Shown here one piece after another: positions 52,603-62,587 of a stretch of DNA of 64,000 nt. The notes beneath the pieces were generated by a model. That model did no database searches. It worked only from the letters and a program-made list of their open reading frames with translations, and was not told where the DNA came from. The number at the start of each line of letters is the position of its first letter. The stretch's first letter is position 1. Source of the DNA: Flagellimonas aequoris (lineage in GTDB: Bacteria; Bacteroidota; Bacteroidia; Flavobacteriales; Flavobacteriaceae); NCBI RefSeq assembly GCF_003584165.1, contig NZ_QXFJ01000015.1, forward strand, positions 238,956-302,955, given 5' to 3'. Made by a program: the position numbers and the translations under genes.

Positions 52603-55404
52603 TTGACATTTTTTCTTAAACCTTTTTCTTTTTTAGTAAAGAAAGGAAGTTTATTTGCCTTGTTCCTAGTGGCGCAATTAACTTTCTCGCAAAATGCGCC
52701 AATAACTATTTTGGGCGATTCAAAAACTTCTGCCGATTTCTTCACGGAATTGGAGGAAAAATCCGGTTATTCCTTTTTCTATCTTGATGATTGGATTGAA
52801 AATATAGAGATAGAGCAAAACTTTCAAGAAGCCACAATCACTGAAATCTTGGATTCTGTTTTATCGGGTACGCAATTAAACTTTTATGTATCGGAGGAAG
52901 AAAAACGGATTTTCTTGCTACAGAACGGTATAATATATGACGATTTACCCTCGGGATTTTTTGGGAGGCAGGACTCAATAGTTCAAGGCCAAAATACAAT
53001 TGGCACCCAAAACGCCCCACCTCCTGCTTTTTTTGCCGAAACCAATGTTCAAACCACGGACAGGTTGCCGTTGGTACGTATAGGGAAAGCGGACAGACAG
53101 GATTTGAGGGAGTCTTATTCGTTATCTGGTAAGGCAATCAATGCGAGGACAGGAGAACCTATTCCAGACCTTGCCATCAGGATAAAGGGTAGGGGAACAA
53201 TGGCCATTACGGATGAACAGGGGAACTATAACATGGAGTTGCCTGCCGGTTACAACGTGATTACCACAAGTGCCATGGGTATCAAGGACTTGGAAAGGGA
53301 AGTGATCATGTACAATGATGGCAGTTTGAACCTGGATTTAGGCGAAAGCTTGGAGCAGTTGGATGAAGTTGTGGTGGAAGCGGATGCCGTGAGCAATGTT
53401 GAAGAAGCCATTACGAGTAGTGAGGAAATAGAATCAGAAGAATCCAAGAATATCCCCTTGGTACTGGGGGAACGGAATATTTTGGAAGTTGCGAAGGCCT
53501 TGCCCGGAATTTCATCTGCTGGTGAGGGAGCATCAGGATTGAATGTGCGTGGCGGGAAAACAGATCAGAACCTAGTTCTTTTAGATGATGCCGTAATTTA
53601 CAATCCCACCCATTTTTTCGGCATTTTTCAGGCCCTTAACCCCTTCACCACGGAAAAGGTGAACATATACAAAGGAGCGGCACCCGTTGAGTTTGGGGGA
53701 CGGCTTTCTTCCGTGTTTGATATTGAGACCAAAAACGGCAATGTGGAAAAAATATCAGGAGAAGGTTCCATCGGTCCGGTTACGGGCAATTTGGCATTGG
53801 AAATCCCACTAAAGAAAGAAGCATCCTCCCTGGTGATAGGTGGAAGGGGTGCCTATGCCGATTGGATTTTACGCTCCTTGGATGATGAATCCCTGAGCAA
53901 TAGCGAGGCTTCCTTCTTTGACGGAATTGTAAAATATCACCATAGGTTCAATGAGAACAGCGAGGTTAGAGGAACTGCCTACTACAGCAAGGATAATTTC
54001 AGTATCACCTCTGATTCACTATACAATTACAGTAATAGACTGTTTTCCGTTCGGTGGGCCCATAAGTTGAGTGAAAGGACCAACGGTGTTCTGACCGCAG
54101 GTAACAGTGACTATAATTTTGGAATTGATTACGAAAGCGAAGGCAATAATGATTTTGAATTGGATTATGCCATCAATGAATCCGAACTCAGGTATAAACT
54201 GAGGACCCGTTTAAATGAAGGGCATGCGTTGGATTATGGTCTGTCTGCAAAATATTACTCGGTGAATCCAGGGAGTATCGAACCTAAAGGAAACGACTCT
54301 AATGTCGCCCCTGTGGATATTGAAGATGAACAGGCATTGGAAGGAGCGTTGTTCCTAGGAGACGAATTCAAGGTTTCAGACAGACTGTTGTTGAGTTTAG
54401 GGGCCAGATACATGTTCTATGCGGCCATGGGCAAGGCTACCCAAAACACCTATGAAGAAGGTGCGCCACGAAACGAGACCACGGTTCAGGATACCATCAG
54501 TTATGGAAGTGGGGAATTTATCAAGACCTACGGTGGCCCAGAGGCAAGGATTTCCGCCAGGTATCTTATAACGCCTGATTTTTCGGTAAAGGCCAGTTTC
54601 AATAATGCTTATCAATTTATCCATACCCTTTCAAACAATACAACCGTGTCGCCCATCGATACTTGGAAATTGTCCGATTTGAACATCAAACCCCAAAAGG
54701 GATATCAGGCCACCTTGGGATTTTATAAAAACTTTGAGGAGAATATGTATGAGTTAAGCTTGGAGGGATATTACAAGCGTATGGACGATGTGCTCGATTT
54801 CAAGACCGGGGCCGATCTTTTGCTAAACGAGAATGTAGAGACCGAAGTGCTGCAAGGTAAGGGAAAGGCTTATGGCGTGGAATTTTTGCTGAAAAAGAAT
54901 AGGGGCGATTTCAATGGTTGGCTCAGCTACACCTATTCCAGGTCATTGTACAAGTTTGATGGGGATTATCCTGAAGAGCAGATCAACAATGGGGAATTTT
55001 TCCCATCCAATTTTGACAAACCCCATGATGTCAGTTTGATTGCCAATTACAGGCTTACCAGAAGGTTTAGTTTTTCGATGAACTTTGTGTACCAGACAGG
55101 TAGACCGGTAACCTATCCAATAGGGACCTATAGGTTCAATAATTCGGATTATGTGATTTTTAGTGATAGAAATAAATATCGTATCCCGGACTACTACCGA
55201 TTGGATTTAGGAATCAACATAGAGGGCAATCATAAAAAGAACAAGTTGGCCCATAGTTTTATTACCATTCAAGTATATAATGTATTGGGACGTAACAATC
55301 CTTATTCTGTATTTTTTGTTACAGAAGATGGTGAGGTAAAGGCATTGCAAAGTTCAATTTTTGGGGTGCCCATTCCCTCCATAACCTACAATTTCAAATT
55401 CTAA
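52603..55404 (+). CDS. TonB-dependent receptor with N-terminal STN domain
   Basis: Outer-membrane importer of 933 residues. Signal KKGSLFALFLVAQLTFSQ; start TTG at 52603, since no in-frame ATG lies before residue ~190. STN domain (about 34-110: FFTELEEKSGYSFFYLDD, ITEILDSVLSGTQLNFYV), then a linker, carboxypeptidase-like domain (YSLSGKAINARTGEPIPDLAIRIKG), plug with NILEVAKALPGISSAGEGASGLNVRGG and YKGAAPVEFGGRLSSVFDI, and barrel ending in TYNFKF. STN usually signals to an anti-sigma factor, yet none is nearby. DUF4249 partners follow with a 1-nt overlap. Confidence 0.92.
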   Translation: MTFFLKPFSFLVKKGSLFALFLVAQLTFSQNAPITILGDSKTSADFFTELEEKSGYSFFYLDDWIENIEIEQNFQEATITEILDSVLSGTQLNFYVSEEEKRIFLLQNGIIYDDLPSGFFGRQDSIVQGQNTIGTQNAPPPAFFAETNVQTTDRLPLVRIGKADRQDLRESYSLSGKAINARTGEPIPDLAIRIKGRGTMAITDEQGNYNMELPAGYNVITTSAMGIKDLEREVIMYNDGSLNLDLGESLEQLDEVVVEADAVSNVEEAITSSEEIESEESKNIPLVLGERNILEVAKALPGISSAGEGASGLNVRGGKTDQNLVLLDDAVIYNPTHFFGIFQALNPFTTEKVNIYKGAAPVEFGGRLSSVFDIETKNGNVEKISGEGSIGPVTGNLALEIPLKKEASSLVIGGRGAYADWILRSLDDESLSNSEASFFDGIVKYHHRFNENSEVRGTAYYSKDNFSITSDSLYNYSNRLFSVRWAHKLSERTNGVLTAGNSDYNFGIDYESEGNNDFELDYAINESELRYKLRTRLNEGHALDYGLSAKYYSVNPGSIEPKGNDSNVAPVDIEDEQALEGALFLGDEFKVSDRLLLSLGARYMFYAAMGKATQNTYEEGAPRNETTVQDTISYGSGEFIKTYGGPEARISARYLITPDFSVKASFNNAYQFIHTLSNNTTVSPIDTWKLSDLNIKPQKGYQATLGFYKNFEENMYELSLEGYYKRMDDVLDFKTGADLLLNENVETEVLQGKGKAYGVEFLLKKNRGDFNGWLSYTYSRSLYKFDGDYPEEQINNGEFFPSNFDKPHDVSLIANYRLTRRFSFSMNFVYQTGRPVTYPIGTYRFNNSDYVIFSDRNKYRIPDYYRLDLGINIEGNHKKNKLAHSFITIQVYNVLGRNNPYSVFFVTEDGEVKALQSSIFGVPIPSITYNFKF

Positions 55405-56735
55405 TGAAAGTGAGGGGAATGATATATAAGATAATTATGCTCCTTGTTCTTATGATAGGCGTAGGGGCTTGTATTGATGAGCTGGATATCGAGACTCTTG
55501 GAGGGGACGATGCTGATGGAATGCTTGTTGTGGAGGCCGTGTTCACCAACGAGATGAAGACCCAAACAGTGTATTTGAGCAGGAGCGATAATCGATTGGA
55601 TTTGGAAACCGATACAACCTATAATAGGTATATTCCCGTAGGTACCCGACCTTATGATTCAGTGGTGGTCGAGACGGGGGCCTCTGTAAAGGTATTGGGG
55701 GATAACGGTACGGAATTTATTTTTACCGAAGGTCAAGAGGGGAGTTATTTTTCCAATACCCCTTTTGCCCTTGAGATGGGCGTGGATTACATTTTGGAAA
55801 TAACGACCAGTTTAGGAACGGCCTATACTTCTAAAAAAGTTGGGGTGACAGGCACCTCTGAAATCACCAATGTATATGCGGAAAGAACCACAAGCAATAG
55901 TGGCGTGGACGGTGTGGCTATTTATGTAGACAGTGAGCCCGGGTTGGGCGCTTCGGAATACTATAGGTATACATACGACGAAACCTATAAAATTGTGGCA
56001 CCTATGTGGAGCCCTGTCGATTTCAAGCTGACCAATTACGATCCATGCGCACTACCGGAACCTACTTATGATTTGGAAATCGTTCCTAGGGAAGTCCAGA
56101 ATCAGGTTTGCTATAATACAGTATCCTCCAATACTATAGAATTGGCGAGTACTGCCGGAAATCCGGGTTCTAAGGTCTCCAAGCAAATGGTTCGGTTTAT
56201 CGGCAGGGACAATTTTATCATTTCACACAGATATAGTATCCTGGTTAAGCAACTTGTACAGTCGGCCGATGCCTATTCGTATTATAAAACATTGAAGGGT
56301 TTTTCGCAATCAGAGGATATTTTTTCCCAAGTACAGCCCGGCGCCATTTATGCCAATGTAAGTCGAAAGGATGGCAAGGATGAGGATGTATTGGGATATG
56401 TGGAAGCGGTGGGCGCCACAGAGAAGCGTTTGTTCTTCAATTTTGAAGATTTGTTTCCGGGAGAGGAACTTCCGCCGTATCCATATGGTTGTGGCCTGGA
56501 AACTGCTCCCGAGTCCCATTTATCCCGTTGTTATGCCGGTCCGACACCTCCTGAGAGCTGTCCGCCATCGGTAATAGAGAGGGTGGATCAAGGGCTCATA
56601 AACTATTATGCACCTTATAGCGAATCGCTGGTACCGAACAGTTCGTGCCCAGGTCCTTATGTTTTTGTGACAAGGGTTTGTGGAGATTGTACCTTATTGG
56701 GGGCCAATGTGGTTCCGGATTTTTGGGAAGAATAA
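55404..56735 (+). CDS. DUF4249 lipoprotein, copy 1
   Basis: 443 residues. IMLLVLMIGVGACIDE is the lipobox region (GAC, Cys about 23), followed by ELDIET. The family pattern: MLVVEAVFTNEMKTQTVYLSRSD (beta sandwich start), YTSKKVGVTGTSEITNVYAER, YRYTYDETYKIVAP, REVQNQVCYNTVSSNTIEL and FEDLFPGEELPPYPYGC. The C-terminus is rich in Cys and Pro. DUF4249 proteins regularly follow such TonB receptors, and probably bind ligand at the surface, in place of SusD. ATG overlaps the receptor stop by 1 nt (TAATG). Confidence 0.9.
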   Translation: MKVRGMIYKIIMLLVLMIGVGACIDELDIETLGGDDADGMLVVEAVFTNEMKTQTVYLSRSDNRLDLETDTTYNRYIPVGTRPYDSVVVETGASVKVLGDNGTEFIFTEGQEGSYFSNTPFALEMGVDYILEITTSLGTAYTSKKVGVTGTSEITNVYAERTTSNSGVDGVAIYVDSEPGLGASEYYRYTYDETYKIVAPMWSPVDFKLTNYDPCALPEPTYDLEIVPREVQNQVCYNTVSSNTIELASTAGNPGSKVSKQMVRFIGRDNFIISHRYSILVKQLVQSADAYSYYKTLKGFSQSEDIFSQVQPGAIYANVSRKDGKDEDVLGYVEAVGATEKRLFFNFEDLFPGEELPPYPYGCGLETAPESHLSRCYAGPTPPESCPPSVIERVDQGLINYYAPYSESLVPNSSCPGPYVFVTRVCGDCTLLGANVVPDFWEE

Positions 56736-56760
56736 GAATGATTAACGGATTGGAACAATA

Positions 56761-58098
56761 ATGACATTCGCCAAAGTCAAGATAGGATTACGAAGTTTTA
56801 TGTACAGGTTCTTCCTGGGCCTAATGCTGCTGGCTGTGATAAGTGCCTGCTTGGACGAATTGGATATAGACACTTTGGCCGATGATAGCGCTAATGGAAA
56901 ACTTGTTGTGGAAGCCGTGCTTACCAATGAACTTAAGACCCAGGAAGTGTTTCTGAGTAGGACGGACAGTAGGTTGGACTTGGAAACGGATACCATTTGG
57001 GACCGCAACATCCCAATTGGCATAAGACCCTATGATTCGGTCAATGTAGAATCTGGGGCCATGGTAAGGGTTTTTGGAAACAATGGTCAGGAATTTAATT
57101 TTACCGAAGGTCGTGAGGGAAGCTATTATTCAGACCAACCCTTTGCCCTACAGACAGGGGTTGATTATTCCCTGGAAGTGACCTTGGCTTCTGGGGCATC
57201 CTACGTTTCGGACAATGTTGCGGTGTCGGGAACCTCGGATATTACCAATATCTATGCCGAAAGAACAAAAAGCGAATTGGGGGTGGACGGTGTGGCCATA
57301 TATATAGATAGTAAGCCAGAATCCGGTGTAACGGAATACTATCGGTACACCTACGATGAAACCTATAAGATTGTGGCACCCTATTGGTCACCTTGGGAGT
57401 TTGAGCTTACCAATTATGTTCCTTGTTCCAATCCGCCCACCTATGATCTTGAGGTGGTTCCCCGTGAGGTGCAGAACCAGGTTTGCTATAATACGGTGGC
57501 GTCCAATGGTATTGTACAGAACAGTACAGTAGGTAATTCCGGCACCAATGTTTCCAAACAGATGGTGCGCTTTATTGGAAAAGACAACTATATTATTTCC
57601 CATAGGTACAGCATTTTGGTAAAACAACATGTGCAATCTGCTACGGCCTATTCCCACTACGAAACATTAAAGAGTTTTTCACAGTCAGAAGGACTTTTTT
57701 CACAGATACAACCCGGCGCCCTGTATGCCAATATGCACAGAAAAGATGGGGCAAGTGAGGAAATTTTTGGATATGTGGAGGCTACATCGGTATCGGAGCG
57801 GCGTTTGTTCTTCAATTTTGCAGACTTGTTCCCAGGTGAAGAACTTCCTCCATATCCATATAATTGTGGCCCGTATACTGCGCTTGAACCGCCACCTCCG
57901 TGCGGGGGAGATGCAAGTGACTGCCCTCCCTCGGTGGTTGAAGGGGTGGATCAAGGTCTTATAACTTATTATGCACCGTATGATGATGGGATAGTGCCTG
58001 TTCCCTTTTGTATTGGTCCCTATGCCTTTACAGTGCCTCCATGTGGTGATTGCACCTATTTAGGGAAGAATGTGGTTCCAGATTTTTGGGTTGAATAA
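56761..58098 (+). CDS. DUF4249 lipoprotein, copy 2
   Basis: 445 residues, clearly a duplicate of the gene before it: same lipobox region (LLAVISACLDELDIDT), KLVVEAVLTNELKTQEVFLSRTDSRLDLETDT, YRYTYDETYKIVAPYWSP, VPREVQNQVCYNTVASNGI, FADLFPGEELPPYPYNC and a similar Cys-rich end finishing CGDCTYLGKNVVPDFWVE. The region around residues 130-150 and the C-terminal tail differ most, which suggests that the two bind related but different ligands or both cap the same receptor. 25 nt after copy 1. Confidence 0.9.
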   Translation: MTFAKVKIGLRSFMYRFFLGLMLLAVISACLDELDIDTLADDSANGKLVVEAVLTNELKTQEVFLSRTDSRLDLETDTIWDRNIPIGIRPYDSVNVESGAMVRVFGNNGQEFNFTEGREGSYYSDQPFALQTGVDYSLEVTLASGASYVSDNVAVSGTSDITNIYAERTKSELGVDGVAIYIDSKPESGVTEYYRYTYDETYKIVAPYWSPWEFELTNYVPCSNPPTYDLEVVPREVQNQVCYNTVASNGIVQNSTVGNSGTNVSKQMVRFIGKDNYIISHRYSILVKQHVQSATAYSHYETLKSFSQSEGLFSQIQPGALYANMHRKDGASEEIFGYVEATSVSERRLFFNFADLFPGEELPPYPYNCGPYTALEPPPPCGGDASDCPPSVVEGVDQGLITYYAPYDDGIVPVPFCIGPYAFTVPPCGDCTYLGKNVVPDFWVE

Positions 58099-58107
58099 AG
58101 AACAAAT

Positions 58108-59889
58108 ATGAAAAAACAACTGATTTTATTTTTGGCCTTGATAGGGGCGACCGTGGTGGTCAGGCCCCAATATGTTATCAAAGATGTCGGCGAATTGATG
58201 GACCTGAAAAAACTTGCTCAAGAAAAAGTATACGTACATCACACAGGTCCCTTGGTATTTGCCGGGGAGTACCTCCACTATGCTTTTTATTGTTTCAACG
58301 CGCAGACCAATAGGTCCACCAATATAAGTATTATGGGCTATGTGGCTTTAGTGGACGAAGAGGGAAAATATATTTTGGAGCAAAAGATAAGGCTGGACAA
58401 AGGCCTGTCCCAAGGAGATTTCTTCATCAATACCGATGTTCCTTCGGGAAATTACAAACTGCTCGGATATACCCAATGGATGAAGAACAATGGTGTAAAG
58501 CAAGTTTTTAAAGGAGATATTGTGGTCATCAATCCCTATCAGGCAGATCAAAGCAAGCTCTTGGGGGATAATTCGCAGGGAGAGGCAACCGGGGTATCCA
58601 ATATGGAAATGGAAAAACCCAGCGATAGTTCTATGATTCAGTTGCATTTTGATAAGAAGCACTATGGAACAAGGGATAAAATCCATTTTGCACTAAAAAA
58701 TTATAAAGGACAGTTGGGTAATGGCAACTATACCCTCAGAGTCCAAAAAAAAGCAACAATACCAACATCTTTGGCCATGAATGCCATGGAATTTGGAACT
58801 GCCTATTTTAATGTGGACAAACAGATCGACAAGGAAGTAGGTGATAGTTTGTTTCTTCCTGAACAAAGGGGGGAACTTTTTTATGGAAAGGCTAGGGAAA
58901 GGGATTCTGGAAAACCTGTGGTAGATGTCAGCTTGGCAATGTCCATTCCAGGGGATGAGTTCATACTCAAGTCTACAGTAACCGATAATAATGGTAGTTT
59001 CTACACCTATGTTCGTGAAGAATATAAGGAGCCCAGAGTAATTGTGCAGTTTATGGAAGACAGTCCAGGTTTGGGATTGGAATTGGACACAGTGCCCAAG
59101 TTGGATGTTTCAGGAGTCACTTTTAACCACTTTAGACTAAAACCGGAATACGCAAGTGCCATTAAGGAAAGGAGCATTTACAATCAGATTGAGAACCAGT
59201 TTTTTTCTGTAAAGCCCGATTCCGTGTTGCTAGGTGACCCCATAGATCCTTTTGATGGTGCCATACCCGAAGTGATATCTTTGGACGACTATACCCGTTT
59301 TCCGACGTTACAGGAAACATTGGTGGAAATATTGGGCTATGCAGGATACCGGAACAACGGAAAAGGGGCGGATTATATCCACATTAATCAAGATGTGGAA
59401 GGATACCAAAAGGAATATGACCAATATCCCGCTATTGTATTGATAGATGGGGTTTTTATTCCAAACCATGAAAGAATAAAAGCTTTTGATGCCCGTTTGA
59501 TCAAATCCATCAGTTTGATCAGGGACAAGTTTAGGCTTTCGGGAAAGGACTATCAGGGAATGATGGAGGTCACTACCTTTGATGGTAATTTTTACGAAAC
59601 CTACACGCCTGAATTTGGAATAAATGTTCCTGTCGAAAAGCCTTTGCCCAAGAAAAACTATTATCGTCAAAATTACGATGGGGTCGATGCTCAATACCAA
59701 AAGATCCCGGATTACCGCTCCTTATTGTTTTGGGAGCCCCATGCCCAGTTAACAGGGGATACTTTGGAGTTCGAGTTCTACACCTCCGACCTTACCGGAG
59801 AATTTGAAGTGGTCTTGGATGGTTTTACCACTTATGGCAAGCCCATAACAGTATATAAGACCATTACTGTAAGGGATGAAAGCCAATAG
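58108..59889 (+). CDS. Large exported protein of the DUF4249/TonB locus (MG2/carboxypeptidase-like)
   Basis: 593 residues. Signal MKKQLILFLALIGATVVVRPQ. YVHHTGPLVFAGEYLHYAFYCF and QKIRLDKGLSQGDFFINTDVPSGNYKLLGYTQWMKN read like an alpha-2-macroglobulin MG2 domain. A carboxypeptidase-regulatory-like beta domain (FYGKARERDSGKPVVDVSLAMSIPGDEF) follows, and the C-terminal half has a TonB plug-like stretch (YQKEYDQYPAIVLIDGVFIPNHERIKAFDARLIKSISLIRDKFRL) without a barrel. Ends with a beta module (LEFEFYTSDLTGEFEVVLDGFT). 10 nt after the second DUF4249 gene. Such proteins occur with TonB receptors in Bacteroidota; role unknown. Confidence 0.8.
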   Translation: MKKQLILFLALIGATVVVRPQYVIKDVGELMDLKKLAQEKVYVHHTGPLVFAGEYLHYAFYCFNAQTNRSTNISIMGYVALVDEEGKYILEQKIRLDKGLSQGDFFINTDVPSGNYKLLGYTQWMKNNGVKQVFKGDIVVINPYQADQSKLLGDNSQGEATGVSNMEMEKPSDSSMIQLHFDKKHYGTRDKIHFALKNYKGQLGNGNYTLRVQKKATIPTSLAMNAMEFGTAYFNVDKQIDKEVGDSLFLPEQRGELFYGKARERDSGKPVVDVSLAMSIPGDEFILKSTVTDNNGSFYTYVREEYKEPRVIVQFMEDSPGLGLELDTVPKLDVSGVTFNHFRLKPEYASAIKERSIYNQIENQFFSVKPDSVLLGDPIDPFDGAIPEVISLDDYTRFPTLQETLVEILGYAGYRNNGKGADYIHINQDVEGYQKEYDQYPAIVLIDGVFIPNHERIKAFDARLIKSISLIRDKFRLSGKDYQGMMEVTTFDGNFYETYTPEFGINVPVEKPLPKKNYYRQNYDGVDAQYQKIPDYRSLLFWEPHAQLTGDTLEFEFYTSDLTGEFEVVLDGFTTYGKPITVYKTITVRDESQ

Positions 59890-59936
59890 TTGTACATTTA
59901 TGGCAGTACTTTCTTTAATTAAACCTTAGAACCATT

Positions 59937-60377
59937 ATGGGAACATTGCGCATTTTCATTGTCCTTTTTGTATTTACAGCTTTTACATCAATGGAGATTT
60001 ACGGACAGGTGAAACTGGACGGACAGACCGTTACAGATTTACAAAAGACACCCAAGTATGCATTTGGTGTAAGTGACGAATTCCATTTTAAAGGTGTTTT
60101 GGGGATGTATGATACACTAGTGGAAAATGGGATCGATATTGAGGCATTTGAAATTGTGGTAAAGGGCAAAATTGTGTCCGATTTGGTGAAAGGTTCCGCA
60201 TTGGAGTCCTATTTTGAAAAATATCAGGGCAAGGTCCGGGTAAGTGTATGTAGTATGGCCATGAAAAAATTGGATGTAACGGCAGACCAATTATTTGAAG
60301 GGTTGACCCCTGTGCCCACAGCCTCCATTCGAATGTTGCAATTACAGGCCAATGGTTACAATACATTGTCCTATTGA
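59937..60377 (+). CDS. Exported DsrE/DsrF-like protein
   Basis: 146 residues. Signal peptide MGTLRIFIVLFVFTAFTSMEIYGQ, then a DsrE-like fold: FHFKGVLGMYDTLVENGIDIEAFEIVVKGKIVSDLVKGS, YFEKYQGKVRVSVCSMAMKKLDVTADQLFEGLTPVPTASIRML and LQANGYNTLSY. Cys108, in the place of the functional Cys of DsrE-type sulfur carriers, is the only cysteine in the mature part. Periplasmic DsrE-like proteins occur in many bacteria with unknown roles. The last gene of the TonB locus, or a separate gene; a terminator follows. Confidence 0.85.
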   Translation: MGTLRIFIVLFVFTAFTSMEIYGQVKLDGQTVTDLQKTPKYAFGVSDEFHFKGVLGMYDTLVENGIDIEAFEIVVKGKIVSDLVKGSALESYFEKYQGKVRVSVCSMAMKKLDVTADQLFEGLTPVPTASIRMLQLQANGYNTLSY

Positions 60378-60399
60378 AGGGATTAAGAGACCAAAAGAG

Positions 60400-60446
60400 A
60401 AAACCTTGCAAAATCATCATATTTGCAAGGTTTTCTTTTGTTTTTT
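60400..60446 (+). terminator. Terminator of the TonB/DUF4249 locus
   Basis: 13-bp perfect stem AAAACCTTGCAAA/TTTGCAAGGTTTT (60400-60412 with 60422-60434), 9-nt loop, then CTTTTGTTTTTT. Confidence 0.82.
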
Positions 60447-60697
60447 GGTGCTCGGACCTGGTGACCTCAAAAGGACAAAGTTCAAACTTTTTGAAGGAAG
60501 ATATCGAAATTATTATCAAAGAATCATTTAATATTAGAAGTTTTTAATTTAGATTAACCTACTCTCTAAATCTCTAGTTTTGACCAACCACCCAACCTAT
60601 AGAAGAGGTTAGTTTAATTAAACTACTATATGATTAGCTGAATAATAAAATGTCTAAGATGTAGCAGTTAACTTAATCTGACAATTTTACAAGGTAA
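60447..60697. other. AT-rich gap before the mobile DNA
   Basis: No gene supported. Contains a perfect 14-bp palindrome AGTTTAATTAAACT (60611-60624) of unknown meaning. The composition rises in GC from about 60698, where the insertion sequences begin. Confidence 0.4.
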
Positions 60698-60757
60698 TGT
60701 GGAAACGCCGGACATAGTATACTACCTTCGCCGGGCCAAAGTGAGCATAGCCGGCCG

Positions 60758-60787
60758 GTGAAAGTGGTTCTTCGTCATATTTGGGGA
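60758..60787 (+). repeat. ISL3 element left end: target duplication and inverted repeat
   Basis: GTGAAAGT target duplication at 60758-60765; the 22-bp inverted repeat at 60766-60787 starts GGTTCTTCGTCATATTTGG. Confidence 0.92.
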
Positions 60788-62579
60788 AATCCATGCATTA
60801 GGGCTTTGGTTTTAATATATTGATATTCAGTAATTTAAGTACGTTTATCCTTTGCTTTATAGGGTGATATTTATTATCTTTAAGTAGTTAATAAACAACT
60901 ACTTATGACCGTAAAACAACTGATCGGCATGCCTGGGTTAATTGTAAATAACATTGATTGCTCCCATTCCCTGGTTAAAATAGATGCATCAATAAAATCC
61001 AAACGGGCAAAGTGTCCCGTTTGTGAAATATACAGCAATAAAATCCATGATCGTTATACCAGAACAATATCAGATCTCCCGGTATTTCAAAACAAGACCA
61101 CTATCTTCCTAAAAACACGCAAATTTAAATGTCAGAACCCTCAATGTGACCGAAAAGTATTTTCAGAACAGACACCATATATTTTGAGATATTCGAGAAG
61201 AACACGAAGGGTATCAAAGATATTGGATTCCCTGTCGATCGAACTGACCGGTAAAATGGGCAGTACCCTGTCGGAACAACTACTGATCTCGGTCAGCAAA
61301 TCAACCATTACACGAATGGCCCACGAACAACAACTGCCCCAAATAGCCCAACCAAAGGTACTTGGCGTTGATGATTTTGCATATCGAAAAGGGATAAGTT
61401 ATGGAACCGTTCTCGTTGATATGGAGACGTCAAGGCCCATTGATATTTTACCTTCGAGGGAGGGCAAAGAGCTAAAAAAGTGGTTGTCAAAATATCCTGG
61501 CGTGAAGATTGTCACCAGGGACAGGGCCAGTTCGTATTCTTCTGCCATTGATGAGGTCTGTCCAAGTGCAGAACAGGTCGCGGACCGATTTCATTTATTA
61601 ATGAACCTATCGGATGCCTTGGACAGGTATTTCAAAAGTGTGGACCCAAAAATCAAAAAGCTCATCAAGGATAAAAGCAATGAACTTTTGAAAAAGTCCG
61701 ATGGTCAAATTACCGGCGATGCGAAGGAAAAAACAACGGGCCCATTATCCAAGGCCCAAAAAAGAGCAGACCTAAAAGGAACGGACCGGAGGCAGGATGT
61801 TTTCAACAAGGTCAAGGAACTGCATGCCAAGGGCATATCCAAACGAAAGATCGCAAGAGATCTGGGCATAAGTCGCAATACGGTCCATTCCTATCTCTCG
61901 CTGGAATCATTGCCTCCCAGATCAAGCTCAAGATCGACCAATATTGGGCTGTTTTCCCAACACATCGTTGCGCGATTGAACGTTCAGGGATATATGGTGA
62001 AAGATATAATGGACGAAATCTATAAATTGGGATACAACGGAAGCAGGACGCAGGCCTATCACAATATAAACATCATAAAGGAAAAACATGGAATATGCAC
62101 ACCTGATTTTGCACAGATACAAAAGGAGAGAATTCCCTATATAAAACCCTTGAGCTCAAGGGAGCTCGCCAAATATATCGGTTCCTGTCCGACTGTTGTC
62201 AAGAATCCCGATCAGCGGAGATATCTACAGACCTTATTGGACAATATCCCGGAGCTACGGGTTATTCAAAAATTGGTGCGGATCTTTAAAACTATGTTGA
62301 CCACGGGACGTGGCAACATTTACCGATGGATCGAATTCATTAAACGATCAAAATACAAAATGACGGGATTGGCCACTTTTGCCAATGGACTGTCAAGGGA
62401 TATCAAAGCCGTTAAGAACGCGATTGAAATGCCTTGGAGCAATGGCGCTGTAGAAGGCCATGTAAACCGGATAAAGAGCATTAAAAGACAAATGTATGGC
62501 AGGGCTTGCTTTGACCTATTGCGTAAAAAGGTGATTTTATCCCAAACCGGTTAATGATCCCCAAATATGACGAAGAACC
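60766..62579 (+). mobile_element. Complete ISL3-family insertion sequence (1814 bp)
   Basis: Bounded by perfect 22-bp inverted repeats (60766-60787 and 62558-62579) that begin GGTTCTTCG, flanked by 8-bp direct repeats GTGAAAGT (60758-60765 and 62580-62587). One intact 549-residue transposase gene fills it. Both the 8-bp duplication and the GGxTCTTC-type ends fit the ISL3 family. All parts are intact, so it could still move. Confidence 0.93.
60905..62554 (+). CDS. ISL3-family transposase
   Basis: 549 residues. N-terminal zinc finger zf-ISL3: CPVC (Cys37, Cys40) and CQNPQC (Cys76, Cys81). DDE catalytic domain: first Asp in LGVDDFAYRKG (156/157), second Asp206 in TRDRASSY, a long insert with a helix-turn-helix (GISKRKIARDLGISRNTVHSYL, about 312-332), and the Glu517 in NGAVEGHVNRIKSIKRQMYG. 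The family order is complete with no stop or frameshift. Stop is 3 nt before the right inverted repeat. Confidence 0.96.
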   Translation: MTVKQLIGMPGLIVNNIDCSHSLVKIDASIKSKRAKCPVCEIYSNKIHDRYTRTISDLPVFQNKTTIFLKTRKFKCQNPQCDRKVFSEQTPYILRYSRRTRRVSKILDSLSIELTGKMGSTLSEQLLISVSKSTITRMAHEQQLPQIAQPKVLGVDDFAYRKGISYGTVLVDMETSRPIDILPSREGKELKKWLSKYPGVKIVTRDRASSYSSAIDEVCPSAEQVADRFHLLMNLSDALDRYFKSVDPKIKKLIKDKSNELLKKSDGQITGDAKEKTTGPLSKAQKRADLKGTDRRQDVFNKVKELHAKGISKRKIARDLGISRNTVHSYLSLESLPPRSSSRSTNIGLFSQHIVARLNVQGYMVKDIMDEIYKLGYNGSRTQAYHNINIIKEKHGICTPDFAQIQKERIPYIKPLSSRELAKYIGSCPTVVKNPDQRRYLQTLLDNIPELRVIQKLVRIFKTMLTTGRGNIYRWIEFIKRSKYKMTGLATFANGLSRDIKAVKNAIEMPWSNGAVEGHVNRIKSIKRQMYGRACFDLLRKKVILSQTG

Positions 62580-62587
62580 GTGAAAGT
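62558..62587 (+). repeat. ISL3 element right end: inverted repeat and target duplication
   Basis: 22-bp repeat at 62558-62579 ending ATGACGAAGAACC, the exact reverse complement of the left end; GTGAAAGT copy at 62580-62587. Confidence 0.92.

Noticed and set aside
60611..60624. AGTTTAATTAAACT palindrome as IS terminus or att site
   Set aside because: It has no second copy near the element and does not match the ends of either IS.
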